Part shown: positions 8,110-16,369 of the stretch, one piece after another | Numbering within the stretch: position 1 is the first letter of the stretch | Layout: each line of letters opens with the position of its first letter | Assembly (NCBI GenBank): GCA_037443765.1 | Contig: JBBINS010000001.1 | Span: 248,001 to 312,000, forward strand | DNA length: 64,000 bases | From: CAIKZZ01 sp037443765 | Lineage (GTDB): Bacteria > Pseudomonadota > Gammaproteobacteria > Steroidobacterales > Steroidobacteraceae | Reading direction: 5' to 3' | The notes under the pieces: model-generated | What the model saw: only the letters and a program-made list of their open reading frames with translations | Databases searched by the model: none | Told to the model about the DNA's origin: nothing | Position numbers and translations under genes: made by a program

Positions 8110-8136
8110 CCGGCGTCCGGCCGTGCTGGACGCCGG
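8110..8136. terminator. Hairpin between convergent genes
   Basis: CCGGCGTCC (8110-8118) pairs perfectly with GGACGCCGG (8128-8136) around a 9-base loop. It sits in the 47 bases between the stops of the reductase and the formyltransferase-like gene, so it can serve both strands. There is no T tract. Confidence 0.55.
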
Positions 8137-8152
8137 TCCCCGCCGACTCGCC

Positions 8153-9085
8153 TCAGGTCCCGAGTATCGTCCCGACGGCGACACCGGCCTCGGCGCAGAA
8201 CTGGGCCGCCGACATCTTCTTGCCGTCCTCGTGCTTGAGCTTGAGGACCTCGACCTGCCCGCCCTGGCCGGTCACGAACATGCTCTCGGCGCCGATCGCC
8301 GTCACCGCGCCGATCTTGCCCTTGACCTGACCGAAGGTGCGCACGAGGTGCTTGCGGGCGTCGAAGATCTGCAGCTTCTTGCCGTTCAGCGTCGTCCAGG
8401 CGCCGGGCGCGGGGTTGCAGCCGCGGATCAGGTTGTAGGTATGGTCGATCAGGTTGTGCCAGTTGATGCGCGCCTCGGCGGCCTGGCACCAGCCTTCATA
8501 GCTCGCGAGCGATTCGTCCTGAGCCGTCGCGATCCCGCGGCCGGCGACGACGAGGTCCGCAGCCTCCTGCAGTGCCGCGACGCCCATCGGGAACAGCCGG
8601 TCGAAATAGACGCTGCCGAGCGTGTCGTCGGGTCCGATTGGCGTCTCCCTCTGCAGGATCACCGGGCCCTCATCGAGGCCGTCGATCGGCCGGAAGATCG
8701 TCAGTCCCGTGCGCGTGTCGCCGCGGATGATCGGCCAGTTGATGGAGCTCGGGCCCCGGTAGCGCGGCAGCAGCGACGGGTGGTACTGGATCATGCCGTG
8801 GCGCGGGATCGCGACGAAATCCTGCGGTACGAACTGCAGCACGTAGGCCATGACGCCAATGTCGACGTCGAGGCCGCGAAGCGCCTGCTGCGCCTCGGGG
8901 GTCTTCAGCGAGGGCAGCTGGAAGAGCGTGATCTTCCGTTCCTCGGCGGCGACGCGCAGCGCGTCGGGCCGCGCGCCGGGCTTCTCCGGCGCGCAGAACA
9001 CGCCCGCGACGGTATCGCCGCGCTTGATGAAGGCCTCGAGAGCCGCCTTGCCGAAATCCTGTTGTCCGATGATGGCGATGCGCAT
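8153..9085 (-). CDS. 10-formyltetrahydrofolate hydrolase-like formyltransferase, stand-alone
   Basis: 310 residues matching the N-terminal hydrolase domain of the animal enzyme ALDH1L1 (10-formyl-THF dehydrogenase), including its C-terminal subdomain, but without the aldehyde dehydrogenase part. The core HGMIQYHPSLLPRYRG gives His102 in the formyltransferase HPSLLP motif, and Asp138 in DGLDEG; their spacing of 36 equals that of ALDH1L1 His106/Asp142. Residues 205-300 resemble the subdomain that follows (INW..LIDHTYNLIRGCNPAPGAWT). Methionyl-tRNA formyltransferase has the same fold, but the wording here is closer to ALDH1L1. Likely reaction: 10-formyl-THF to THF plus formate, or formyl transfer to an unknown acceptor. 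The ATG at 9085 has a weak ribosome site. Confidence 0.85.
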   Translation of the reverse strand: MRIAIIGQQDFGKAALEAFIKRGDTVAGVFCAPEKPGARPDALRVAAEERKITLFQLPSLKTPEAQQALRGLDVDIGVMAYVLQFVPQDFVAIPRHGMIQYHPSLLPRYRGPSSINWPIIRGDTRTGLTIFRPIDGLDEGPVILQRETPIGPDDTLGSVYFDRLFPMGVAALQEAADLVVAGRGIATAQDESLASYEGWCQAAEARINWHNLIDHTYNLIRGCNPAPGAWTTLNGKKLQIFDARKHLVRTFGQVKGKIGAVTAIGAESMFVTGQGGQVEVLKLKHEDGKKMSAAQFCAEAGVAVGTILGT

Positions 9086-9202
9086 CGCTCAGTCTCCTGC
9101 GCCGCGGCGGGTTGCCGCGTGCGTCGCGAAATGTTCGGGGGCTACGCCTGCGAGCGGGGCCGAAGGCCCGACGCCGGCGGAGCTGCATTGCTGATGGCCC
9201 CT

Positions 9203-9237
9203 GATATTTAGCATATCTCGGCGGGGCCGGGAGACAA
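9203..9237 (-). promoter_or_regulatory. Leftward promoter with a GATAT dyad, upstream of the formyltransferase-like gene
   Basis: Read leftward, TTGTCT (9237-9232), 16 bases and TATGCT (9215-9210) form a plausible promoter. GATAT (9203-9207) and ATATC (9213-9217) form an inverted repeat overlapping the -10 box. The half-sites match those of the palindromes at 1965-1972 and 2138-2145, so the same GntR protein may act here; the spacing differs (5 bases between half-sites). Confidence 0.35.
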
Positions 9238-9260
9238 ATCAGCGGGTTCCGCCGCCTCCG

Positions 9261-10196
9261 CTATTGCACTTCGGCCGACCGACGCAGTTGCAGCAGCGAC
9301 GAGAATCGCCTCGTCATGCCGCACAGCGGGTCGACGAACTCGACTTCCCGCGCGAGCAGCCCGAGCGGCCTTGCCGGATCGTCGGCTGACGCCGGCGACA
9401 GCTCGGGGTAGTACCGATCGTTTGCGATCGGCGCTCCGAGGGCCGCCATGTGCACGCGCAGCTGGTGCTTTCGCCCGGTCACCGGTACGAGTTCGTAGCG
9501 CCAGAACCGCGCACCCTCCTCTAGCACGGCGACCCGCGTCTCGCTGTTCGCCGGTCCCGGTGCCTCGCGCATCCGGAAGAAGGGCTCGCCCGGCACGACG
9601 CGGCTGCGATGGATGAGCGGAAGTCTTCGCCCCGTCAGCGGCGGCGCGAGCGCCTCGTAGGTCTTCGTGATGCGCCGCTCACGGAACAGAGCCTGATAGC
9701 CGGCGCGTGTCGCCGGATTCGCAGAGAAGAGCACGAGGCCGGCCGTCGCGCGGTCGATGCGGTGCAACGGCACGAGCGCCGGATTGCCGAGCCGCCGCAT
9801 CAGGCGTACGAGCAGCGTCTGCTCGATCCATTCGCCGGCCGGGGCGACCGGCAGGAAATGAGGCTTGTCTGCGACGACCAGGTCCGCGTCCGCATGAACG
9901 ATCGACTCGGCGAACGGGATCGACGTCTCGACCTCGACCTCGCGAAAATAGCGGACCTCGAGGCCGGCGCGGAACGGCGTCGAGGCTTCGAGCGCAACCC
10001 CGTCGGCGCCGGTGACGAGCCCGCGGTCGATTCGGCTCAGCCACCGCTCGCGCGAGATCGCGGGGAAGCGTGCACACAGGCCGTCGAGCACCGTCGCCCA
10101 AGGGCCGGGGGGAAGCCGGACGCGGCTGCCGGGACGTGGGGCGAGATCGCCTCCGGACCCGGGCGGATCCGTCACGGCGTCGGTCCCGTCCAGCAC
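9261..10196 (-). CDS. RluA-family pseudouridine synthase
   Basis: About 311 residues. An S4-like segment at about 45-85 (WLSRIDRGLVTGADG) is followed by the synthase domain, with catalytic Asp in HRIDRATAGLVLFS near residue 145 and the late motifs RKHQLRVHMAALG and ANDRYYPE. Family members isomerise uridines in 23S rRNA or tRNA. This sequence resembles the RluA/TruC-type members that start with a compact S4 domain, and the target site is not deducible. Two GTG codons (10196 and 10175) are possible starts; neither has a clear ribosome site. The gene reads leftward toward the formyltransferase-like gene with 175 bases between. Confidence 0.85.
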   Translation of the reverse strand: MLDGTDAVTDPPGSGGDLAPRPGSRVRLPPGPWATVLDGLCARFPAISRERWLSRIDRGLVTGADGVALEASTPFRAGLEVRYFREVEVETSIPFAESIVHADADLVVADKPHFLPVAPAGEWIEQTLLVRLMRRLGNPALVPLHRIDRATAGLVLFSANPATRAGYQALFRERRITKTYEALAPPLTGRRLPLIHRSRVVPGEPFFRMREAPGPANSETRVAVLEEGARFWRYELVPVTGRKHQLRVHMAALGAPIANDRYYPELSPASADDPARPLGLLAREVEFVDPLCGMTRRFSSLLQLRRSAEVQ

Positions 10197-10324
10197 CGGC
10201 CGTACGGCCGCCGAGCGGCTGTCGGAGGATGGCGAATCCGGTTGCGGGTCCGCGAGCGTCGCGTCACGGGCGCGGGGCGCTGACGATCAGCCCGCGGCGC
10301 GACCGCTCGACCGTCCCGGCGGCT

Positions 10325-10528
10325 TCAGCCGGCCTTCGGTTCTTTGTTCTGCTCGATCCACAGCAGCGCTGCTTCGACGTCGGCGAGTTCCGCCGCGTTG
10401 AAGCCCGGCACCTTGGACCCCGAGGCGGTGGCCCGGAGGCGTTCCAGCTCGGCGTGCGCCTGGGCGTGTACCCAAACGAGCCCGCGACGCACCTTCGAGG
10501 TGAACTTCTGCTGCTTGTCATCGGTCAT
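10325..10528 (-). CDS. Small hypothetical protein, 67 aa
   Basis: The ATG at 10528 has AGGA nine bases upstream and is preferred to an in-frame GTG four codons earlier. The product is charged and helical (KFTSKVRRGLVWVHAQAHAELERLR, split here as two runs: KFTSKVRRGLVWV and HAQAHAELERLR), ending in ALLWIEQNKE. No membrane segment, no known motif. It stands alone between the pseudouridine synthase and a long gene-free stretch. Confidence 0.6.
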   Translation of the reverse strand: MTDDKQQKFTSKVRRGLVWVHAQAHAELERLRATASGSKVPGFNAAELADVEAALLWIEQNKEPKAG

Positions 10529-11233
10529 GATCGTCCTCACTCGTTGAGATCGTCAAAGAATCGGTCGGGTACCGACGCGAGAGGGAGAGTGTACCGCCGG
10601 CCGGCCGCGGGGAAGCGGCTTATCGACTTTTGAAGTGGCGTGTGCCGCGGCGGACGGTGTCGGCGACCGGGGCGATTGGACCGCATTCCGGTCGCATCGG
10701 CTTGTGAAGCAATGCCTTGTGAGTCCTTGTTGATCCCGGACCGGTGCGCGCCGGACCCCGCGGCAGCACGCGACGGCAAGGCGAGCCGAACAGCCGCATG
10801 GGCCCGGTGGCACGCCTGAACGACCCCGGTGCCGCTCGGCTTCCCGGCGCGCCGCCATCGCGCCGCAGCGCCGTGACGTGCGGGCGGACGTTGGACGGCG
10901 CCCGGTTGACGCACTGCATCGTCGGCTGCCGGCCGCGGGTTCGGGACAGCCGAACAGCGGGGGCGCGCGCCCGGCCGTGCGACGCGACCCGGAGCCTGGG
11001 CTCCGCCCGACGATGATTGCGCCGTCCCGCCCGCAGCCGCGCCGTGCACGGACCAACGTCACACTTTTCGTACATTCAGGATTCCCCCGCCGCCCACCGT
11101 GACGCGCGACGTTCGTCGGGGCGCCGTCGAGCCGGCACGATGGGCGGCGAAGGGCAGGGCTGCGGCCAGATTCCCATCCGGGACGGCGGCCAGCCACGCT
11201 CGCGCTTTGGGGAATGCCTGGATCGGCCACGAG
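10529..11233. other. 705 bases without a convincing gene
   Basis: All long reading frames here are Arg/Ala/Pro-rich shadows of high GC content, without ribosome sites or recognisable motifs. The right end must carry the promoter of the GGDEF/EAL gene; the relatively AT-rich segment at 11055-11085 is the best place for it, but I cannot define -35/-10 boxes. Confidence 0.5.
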
Positions 11234-12913
11234 ATGGAAACGACCGACACCTTCCTGCAGCCGCTCGCGATGACGCTCCAGAGCACGTATGTCGTGCTGC
11301 ATGCGCCGTCGCTGTTTGCCGACTACGTGGTCCCCGAGTCAGCGACCACAGACACCTCGCGGATCAACGCGCTGACCCGTCACGTCATCTGGCCGCTCGC
11401 GCAGCAGTTTGACGACACGCAGACCCTGAACCGCGCCCGCGTGCGGCGCGGCGCGCCCATCCTCCCGTACCGGATCCTGCTGAGCCCGCTGAAGATCGAC
11501 GGCCAGCGGCTCGGCGCGGTCGCGGCGCTTCGCACGCACGCGCAGCCTTCGTTCTCGCCCGCCGATTCGGCCGCGCTTGCCGCCGCCGTGCCGAAGCTGC
11601 TGACGCTGCTGCGAAGCGGCAGCGAGTCGGGGCTCCTGCGCCGGCCAAACCTCGCCACCGAGATCGCGTTGCGGGCGAAGAGCCACGAGGTCGTCAGCGT
11701 CGTCTACGCCGATCTCGATCAGTTGCACGCGATCAACGAACTCGCGGGATTTACCGCCGGCGACGAGGTGCTGCGCGAAGTCGGCCGCCTCTGGCAAGAG
11801 CCGCTGCTGCCCGCGGGCAGCGTCGGCAGCCGGCTGTCGGGCGATCGCTACGCCGCCGTGCTCTTCAATCACGAACTCGTCCAGGCGCGTGACTGGGCCG
11901 AGTGCGCGCGCGAGGCGATCGAGCGGCTCGAAATTCGCGGGCGCCGCTCGCGGATCACGGCGAGCTTCGGAGTCGCGGCGCTCGCGCGCGCGGGCGAGTT
12001 CGAGCACGCGCTCGCGGCCGCCGAGACCGCATGCCGCGCGGCCAAGGACCGCGGCCGCAACCGGGTCGAGGTCTACCAGTCGTGTGACGTCAGCATGATG
12101 CGACGCCACGAGGAGGTCCACGAGTCCCGCATCGTGATCGACGCGCTCGACAGCGACCGGTTCGCCTTGCACGCGCAGCCGGTCGTCACGTTCGATTCTC
12201 CGGCGACGCCGTGCCACTACGAGGTGCTGCTGCGGCTGGTGGGGCTCGACGGGGCGTTCAAGAGCATCGGCGAGTATCTCAAGGCCGCGGAACGCTACCA
12301 GCTGCTCGAACGCCTCGACCGCTGGGTCATCGAGCACACGCTGCACGCGCTCGCGCCCCATGCCGTCGTGCTGCAGGAACTCGGCGTCACCTTCGCGATC
12401 AACGTCACGGGCCCTTCGCTGAGCGAGCCCGATTTCGCCGACTTCGTCCGCGCCGAGCTGCGGCGCCGGGAAATTCCAGCCTCGCTGCTGGTATTCGAGT
12501 TCACCGAGACCGCCGCCGTGCGCAACCTGGCGGCGACGCAGCGGTTCATCGCAGGTGTGAACGAGGCCGGCGCCAAGTTGGCCCTCGACGACTTCGGTAC
12601 CGGCCTGTCCTCGCTCGTTCACCTGAAGGAGCTGGCCGTCCAGCAGATCAAGATCGACGGCCAGTTCATCCGCGACATCCGGACCGACGCGCGGTCCGAG
12701 GCCCTGGTGCGCGCGCTCGTGCAGATCGCCGCGCAACTCGGCCTGGAGACCGTGGCGGAATTCGTGGAGACCGAAGACGTTGCCGTGCACCTGCGCCACC
12801 TCGGCGTCCGCTACGGCCAGGGCATGCTGTACGGATCGGCGCGCCTGCTCGAGGACACGTTGGCCGAGCTGATTGCCGTCGACTTGCCGAGCCGGCGGGC
12901 CGCCCGGGGCTGA
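11234..12913 (+). CDS. GGDEF/EAL signalling protein, probably a c-di-GMP phosphodiesterase
   Basis: About 559 residues from the ATG at 11234; an earlier GTG at 11099 would add a low-complexity leader and is less likely. The N-terminal 125 residues form a GAF-like sensor. The GGDEF domain (about 145-290) has SGDRY where GGDEF is required and no RxxD inhibitory site, so cyclase activity is not expected. The EAL domain (about 305-550) keeps the catalytic set: EVLLRL for EAL, Asn in INVTG, Glu in FEFTETA, the pair in LDDFGTGLSSL, Lys in QIKIDG, Glu in ETVAEFVE and Gln in YGQGML. It is soluble, with no membrane helix, and no neighbouring receptor. A regulated phosphodiesterase lowering c-di-GMP is the best reading. 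Confidence 0.85.
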   Translation: METTDTFLQPLAMTLQSTYVVLHAPSLFADYVVPESATTDTSRINALTRHVIWPLAQQFDDTQTLNRARVRRGAPILPYRILLSPLKIDGQRLGAVAALRTHAQPSFSPADSAALAAAVPKLLTLLRSGSESGLLRRPNLATEIALRAKSHEVVSVVYADLDQLHAINELAGFTAGDEVLREVGRLWQEPLLPAGSVGSRLSGDRYAAVLFNHELVQARDWAECAREAIERLEIRGRRSRITASFGVAALARAGEFEHALAAAETACRAAKDRGRNRVEVYQSCDVSMMRRHEEVHESRIVIDALDSDRFALHAQPVVTFDSPATPCHYEVLLRLVGLDGAFKSIGEYLKAAERYQLLERLDRWVIEHTLHALAPHAVVLQELGVTFAINVTGPSLSEPDFADFVRAELRRREIPASLLVFEFTETAAVRNLAATQRFIAGVNEAGAKLALDDFGTGLSSLVHLKELAVQQIKIDGQFIRDIRTDARSEALVRALVQIAAQLGLETVAEFVETEDVAVHLRHLGVRYGQGMLYGSARLLEDTLAELIAVDLPSRRAARG

Positions 12914-12917
12914 CCGG

Positions 12918-12933
12918 GCCGGCGCGCGCCGGC
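12918..12933. terminator. 16-bp GC palindrome between convergent genes
   Basis: GCCGGCGCGCGCCGGC is a perfect palindrome five bases after the GGDEF/EAL stop, in the 88-base gap before the end of the leftward TraB/GumN gene. It could act as a two-way terminator stem, but lacks a T tract and GC-rich palindromes occur by chance in this DNA. Confidence 0.3.
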
Positions 12934-13001
12934 GCCCGACGGCATCGCCACCGGCAATCGCGCGGCGTCGCGGCGCGGCCGTCGCGCCGGGCGGTCGCAG
13001 C

Positions 13002-14009
13002 TCACGGCTCCTCGACCGTGAATCCCCGCGCGCGCAGGCGGGACACCCAGCCGTCGGGCTCGAGCAGCCGGCCGATCGGGAGGACGGCGAAGGTCGTCTG
13101 ATGGGTGGAGAGCGCCTGGACGGCTTCGGCGAGCCACCTGTCGGCCAGTTGCTCGCGCAGCGCCAGCACCTGCGTCCGCAGCTCAGGCACGGCCATGACG
13201 GCGTCGAGGCAGGCCGCTTGCTGGCCGGCGACGGGGAGGTGACGGAGGGCGTCGACGTCGCCACGCGACCAGAAGCCCGCGCGCTGGCGCATCGGCTCGA
13301 GATCGGTCTCGAGCGCCGCGATCGTGCTGCCGAGGCACGCGACGTCCGCATCGACCGGGATCTGTTGGAGCTCCCGGATCGTGCCCTTCGGGTCGGCCAG
13401 CGGAAGGTCGACCGTGACGGCAGTGACCGGGACGCCGTGTCTCCTCGCGAGCTTCTCGACGACCGACCAGACCCCGTCGCCGGACACGAGGCCCGAGCGT
13501 TCGATCGCGCGCTTGTAGAGCTCGCGGGCGGCGACGCTCGGCCGCAGTTGCTCGACCGCGTCGTCGTCACCAAGAAACCGGTCCCGGAGCGCGAGCCAGC
13601 GCTCGTAGAGCGCGTCGGGCAGGATGTCCTTTAGCGTGCGGCCGCCGCGATTCGTCCGCGCGCGCAACAAGGTCGGCAGCGCCGCCAGGCCCTTGAAGAA
13701 CCCGACCGAGACGCTGACTGCGGGAGGCGCGAGCAGCGCTGCGGACTTCGCGATCACCCGCTCGGCCTCGCGGGAGCGCCACGTCATGTGCTTCGGCAGC
13801 GGATCCAGCGTCCCGAGGATCCAGAGCTCATGCTCGCCGTTCGATACCCGCCACATTCCGGGACCGGGCTGTTCACCGGTCACCAGCACCTCCTCGACCG
13901 GTGCGGTACCCGCAGCTGGGGCGATCGGCCCGGCTGCGGCGTGCGCGTCCGCCAGCGCGAGCACGGCGCACGCGATCGCCGCGAATCGTCGCGGTGCGCT
14001 TGCCGTCAT
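13002..14009 (-). CDS. TraB/GumN-family exported protein
   Basis: About 335 residues from the ATG at 14009, chosen because it begins a good Sec signal peptide (MTASAPRRFAAIACAVLALA, then DAHAAAG). Earlier in-frame codons give only an Arg-rich stretch. After the leader come the family hallmarks: MWRVSNGEHELWILGTLDPLP, given here as MWRVSNGEHELW then ILGTLDPLP (the GTxH/GTLxPLP motif), and the central helical region with CLGSTIAALETDLEPMRQRAGFW, which I note as ALETDLEPM. TraB/GumN proteins are thought to be metal-dependent hydrolases distantly related to erythromycin esterase. The wording GEQPGPGMW is of a type I associate with gammaproteobacterial members. Substrate unknown. Confidence 0.75.
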   Translation of the reverse strand: MTASAPRRFAAIACAVLALADAHAAAGPIAPAAGTAPVEEVLVTGEQPGPGMWRVSNGEHELWILGTLDPLPKHMTWRSREAERVIAKSAALLAPPAVSVSVGFFKGLAALPTLLRARTNRGGRTLKDILPDALYERWLALRDRFLGDDDAVEQLRPSVAARELYKRAIERSGLVSGDGVWSVVEKLARRHGVPVTAVTVDLPLADPKGTIRELQQIPVDADVACLGSTIAALETDLEPMRQRAGFWSRGDVDALRHLPVAGQQAACLDAVMAVPELRTQVLALREQLADRWLAEAVQALSTHQTTFAVLPIGRLLEPDGWVSRLRARGFTVEEP

Positions 14010-14207
14010 CGCGTCCGCCGCACGACGACGGCGGCCGGCCAGGTTGCGCATGAGGAGTCGTGGCGAGCGGACACGAGTGGAACCGGCGTTCGCGCCGTGG
14101 CGTCGACGGTGCCGCGGACCGCCCACGCGCGCACGGTGATCCCGGCGCCTGGCCGCCGGCCGCCGAGCCCGCGGCGACACATGCGGCCTGGCGTCGCGTG
14201 ACGCCTG

Positions 14208-14426
14208 CTACTTCTTCTCGGGCTCGTACTTGAACGAGACCTTCACCTTCGCGCGGTAAGCCTTGACCTTGCCGTTCTCGAGCTGCAGGTCCAGCTGGCC
14301 GACCTCGGCCACGCGCAGATCGCGCAACGTCTTGGCAGCGCGGGTCACGGCGGCTGCGGCGGCCTTCTCCCAGGACTCGGTGCTCGTACCCACGAGCTCG
14401 ATCACTTTGTAGACGCTCTCGGCCAT
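14208..14426 (-). CDS. Dodecin, calcium-binding (SecE2-like) type
   Basis: 72 residues from the ATG at 14426 with a strong ribosome site (AGGGAGAACGACC). The dodecin fold is evident: VYKVIELVGTSTESWEKA, then AAKTLRDLRVAEV, then the strand YRAKVKVSFKYE. Classical dodecins bind flavin dimers with a Trp after LR (LRWFEV) and a Gln in YQVTLKV. Here these positions are Val and Arg, as in the mycobacterial calcium dodecin SecE2. It should form a hollow dodecamer without flavin. Its position next to an exported TraB/GumN protein gives no functional clue. Confidence 0.85.
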   Translation of the reverse strand: MAESVYKVIELVGTSTESWEKAAAAAVTRAAKTLRDLRVAEVGQLDLQLENGKVKAYRAKVKVSFKYEPEKK

Positions 14427-14671
14427 GGTCGTTCTCCCTGGTTGGAATGCCGGTGCTGCCGGCGATCGCGCGTTGATGAGCCGGACCGGGATCATGCACC
14501 TTGTGCGCCGCAGCGAGCTACCGACACGCCGCCAAGCGACTGGCGGCCGCCGTGCGGTACGCTCGAACCGGCCCGCGCGCTGCGGCAGTCGCCCGGGGTG
14601 CCGCACCGGCCGCGGCGGCCGTCGGCCACGGCGCAGAGGGGACGCCCTTGCCCAGGAACGGGGTGCGGTTG

Positions 14672-15484
14672 ATGCTCACGCTACTCGGGCTGTTGCTCGC
14701 CGCCATGGGCGCGCTGTACGTCGGCCAACGCGGGCTCATCTACTTCCCGGGCAAGATGGCTCCGACGGCGCTCACCGAAACGGTCGCGGCCCGCTTCGGC
14801 GACCGTGCAGCCATCCTTGCACCGTTCGACGCGGTCGTGATGTCGCCTGCGCCCGGTACGCCCGTCCGTGGGACGGCGATCCTGTTCCACGGCAATGCGG
14901 CGATGGGCATCGACCGCGCCTACCTCGCGCCCGTCTTCGCGACGCGGGGGCTTCGGCTCGTTCTCGCCGAGTATCCGGGCTACGGCGCCCGCGCCGGCGC
15001 ACCGAGTGAACGGGCGATCGTCGAGGATGCGCGAGCACTCTACGCGGAGGTGCTCCGGCAATTCGCGCCGGGGCCGGTCTTGCTGGTCGGGGAGTCCCTC
15101 GGCAGCGGCGTCGCCGCGCAGGTCGCGGCTCGTCCAGGTTCGCCGCCACCCGAGCGCCTCGTGCTGCTGACGCCGTTTCTGAGCCTCGCGGAGACGGCCG
15201 CCCGCGCATACCCGCTCCTGCCGGCCCGCCTTCTGGTCAAGGATCGATTCGATTCGGCAGGCGCACTGTCTCGATATCCGGGTCCGGTCGCGATCCTCGT
15301 CGCCGGGAAGGACGAGGTCGTGGGCGCCGACCAGGGCCGCGCGCTGGCAGAGATCGCGCGTTCCCGGGGCGAGACCGTGTACCTGGAGCTGGCCGAGGCG
15401 GGCCACAACAGCTGGACGGCGCTGATGAGCGACGCTCAGTGGACGGCGCTGCTCGGTGCGCCGCCACTGCGGCTGCCGCGCTAA
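14672..15484 (+). CDS. Membrane-anchored alpha/beta hydrolase
   Basis: About 270 residues from the ATG at 14672, which starts a hydrophobic anchor or uncleaved signal (MLTLLGLLLAAMGALYVGQ). The body is an alpha/beta hydrolase: oxyanion loop ILFHGNAAMG, nucleophile Ser in LVGESLGSGVA (GxSxG), acid in VAGKDEVVG, and the catalytic His in EAGHNSW. This resembles the YfhR/BEM46 group of lipid-facing serine hydrolases. The natural substrate is unknown. AGGAACGGGG lies upstream of the start. The next gene is convergent. Confidence 0.83.
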   Translation: MLTLLGLLLAAMGALYVGQRGLIYFPGKMAPTALTETVAARFGDRAAILAPFDAVVMSPAPGTPVRGTAILFHGNAAMGIDRAYLAPVFATRGLRLVLAEYPGYGARAGAPSERAIVEDARALYAEVLRQFAPGPVLLVGESLGSGVAAQVAARPGSPPPERLVLLTPFLSLAETAARAYPLLPARLLVKDRFDSAGALSRYPGPVAILVAGKDEVVGADQGRALAEIARSRGETVYLELAEAGHNSWTALMSDAQWTALLGAPPLRLPR

Positions 15485-15510
15485 GACGACGCGCGCCCGT
15501 GCCGCGGCTG

Positions 15511-15729
15511 CTAGCGCCGGCTGCGCTCCCAGTTCGTCACCGCGTTCTTTCCCGCGTCCGTCAGGATCCAGCCGCCCCGGCCGTGCGGCGGCGGCAGCAT
15601 GAAACCGCGGGACTTGAACAGCTCGGCCTGGGCCGCCGACATCGTCGGCGGAAGCCCGCGCTTGGCACGGTCACGTGCCTTGGCCAGCGTGACCCAGTCC
15701 TCGGGCGTGAGATAGCCTTCAACCGTCAT
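15511..15729 (-). CDS. Small hypothetical protein, 72 aa
   Basis: The start at 15729 is favoured by GGGGTG eight bases upstream; a GTG at 15771 would add 14 residues. The protein (MTVEGYLTPEDWVTLAKARD, later AELFKSRGFMLPPPHGRGGW, then ILTDAGKNAVTNWE) has normal composition and ends like a winged-helix segment (GGWILTDAGKNAV), reminiscent of small MarR-like C-termini. I do not recognise a family. Converges with the hydrolase gene. Confidence 0.6.
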   Translation of the reverse strand: MTVEGYLTPEDWVTLAKARDRAKRGLPPTMSAAQAELFKSRGFMLPPPHGRGGWILTDAGKNAVTNWERSRR

Positions 15730-16156
15730 TAAGCGCACCCCGACGCCAGCCGCATTCGTGGTCGCGTTCACCCGTGAACACCCGACCGCGCCTGATCATC
15801 GGCCCGCGACGGCGTGTTGTCGAGCGACTGCCCGAACACGGTCGGGGCGCCCGCGCGACGCGGCGGCCGATCAGCCGCCGCCGGCATGGATCGAGGCGCT
15901 GCGCCGCGGCGATCGCCGGAGGCGATCGCCCGGACGACGGCAATCGGCGCGGTGCTGGTGGGCGGGAGACGCTCGGCGATCACCTGATCGAGCAGGGGGG
16001 GCATCGAGAGATTCGGCGACCGTCTCGCCGCTCGCCTGCGATGCGCACGAATCGCGCGGCAGCTCGCCGCGGAACGATTCGTTCGCTCTTGGGCCATGCC
16101 GTAACGGTCAGACGCCCGTGGCGTCGCTTCGCGACGCCTGGCGGCCGAGGCCCGAT
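15730..16156. other. 427 bases without a convincing gene
   Basis: Frames here are Arg-rich shadows. The one visible structure is a pair of GGCGATCGCC palindromes at 15908-15917 and 15921-15930, separated by three bases; each contains the octamer GCGATCGC. Confidence 0.5.
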
Positions 16157-16369
16157 CTAGCAGTGACTCGCCTTCGGCGCGTCGCCATCGTCGTCGCGGA
16201 GCGCGGGTGGCGCCTCCGGGAACGCACCGAGCGGCACGCCGCGCGCGGACGTCGCCGCACGCTTGCTGAATCCGCCGGTGACGAAGGGTCGGAAGGAATC
16301 GATCGCCGCGGGGTCGGTCGACAACTCGGCCCAGGCGGGGATCGGAAGTGGGTGGCGCGACGGAACCAT
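16157..16369 (-). CDS. Possible small hypothetical protein, 70 aa
   Basis: The ATG at 16369 has an excellent ribosome site, GGGAGGG, eight bases upstream. The product has a mixed, protein-like composition in its first half (PIPAWAELSTDPAAIDSFRP, then FVTGGFSKRAATS) unlike the Arg-rich shadows around it, and a low-complexity acidic end. No motif or family recognised. It is the only likely gene in the 1.5 kb between 15730 and the MscS gene. Confidence 0.4.
   Translation of the reverse strand: MVPSRHPLPIPAWAELSTDPAAIDSFRPFVTGGFSKRAATSARGVPLGAFPEAPPALRDDDGDAPKASHC

Noticed and set aside
11339..13573. A 744-codon frame on the minus strand
   Set aside because: Opposite the GGDEF/EAL gene and in the wrong frame of the TraB/GumN gene; no motif and poor composition.
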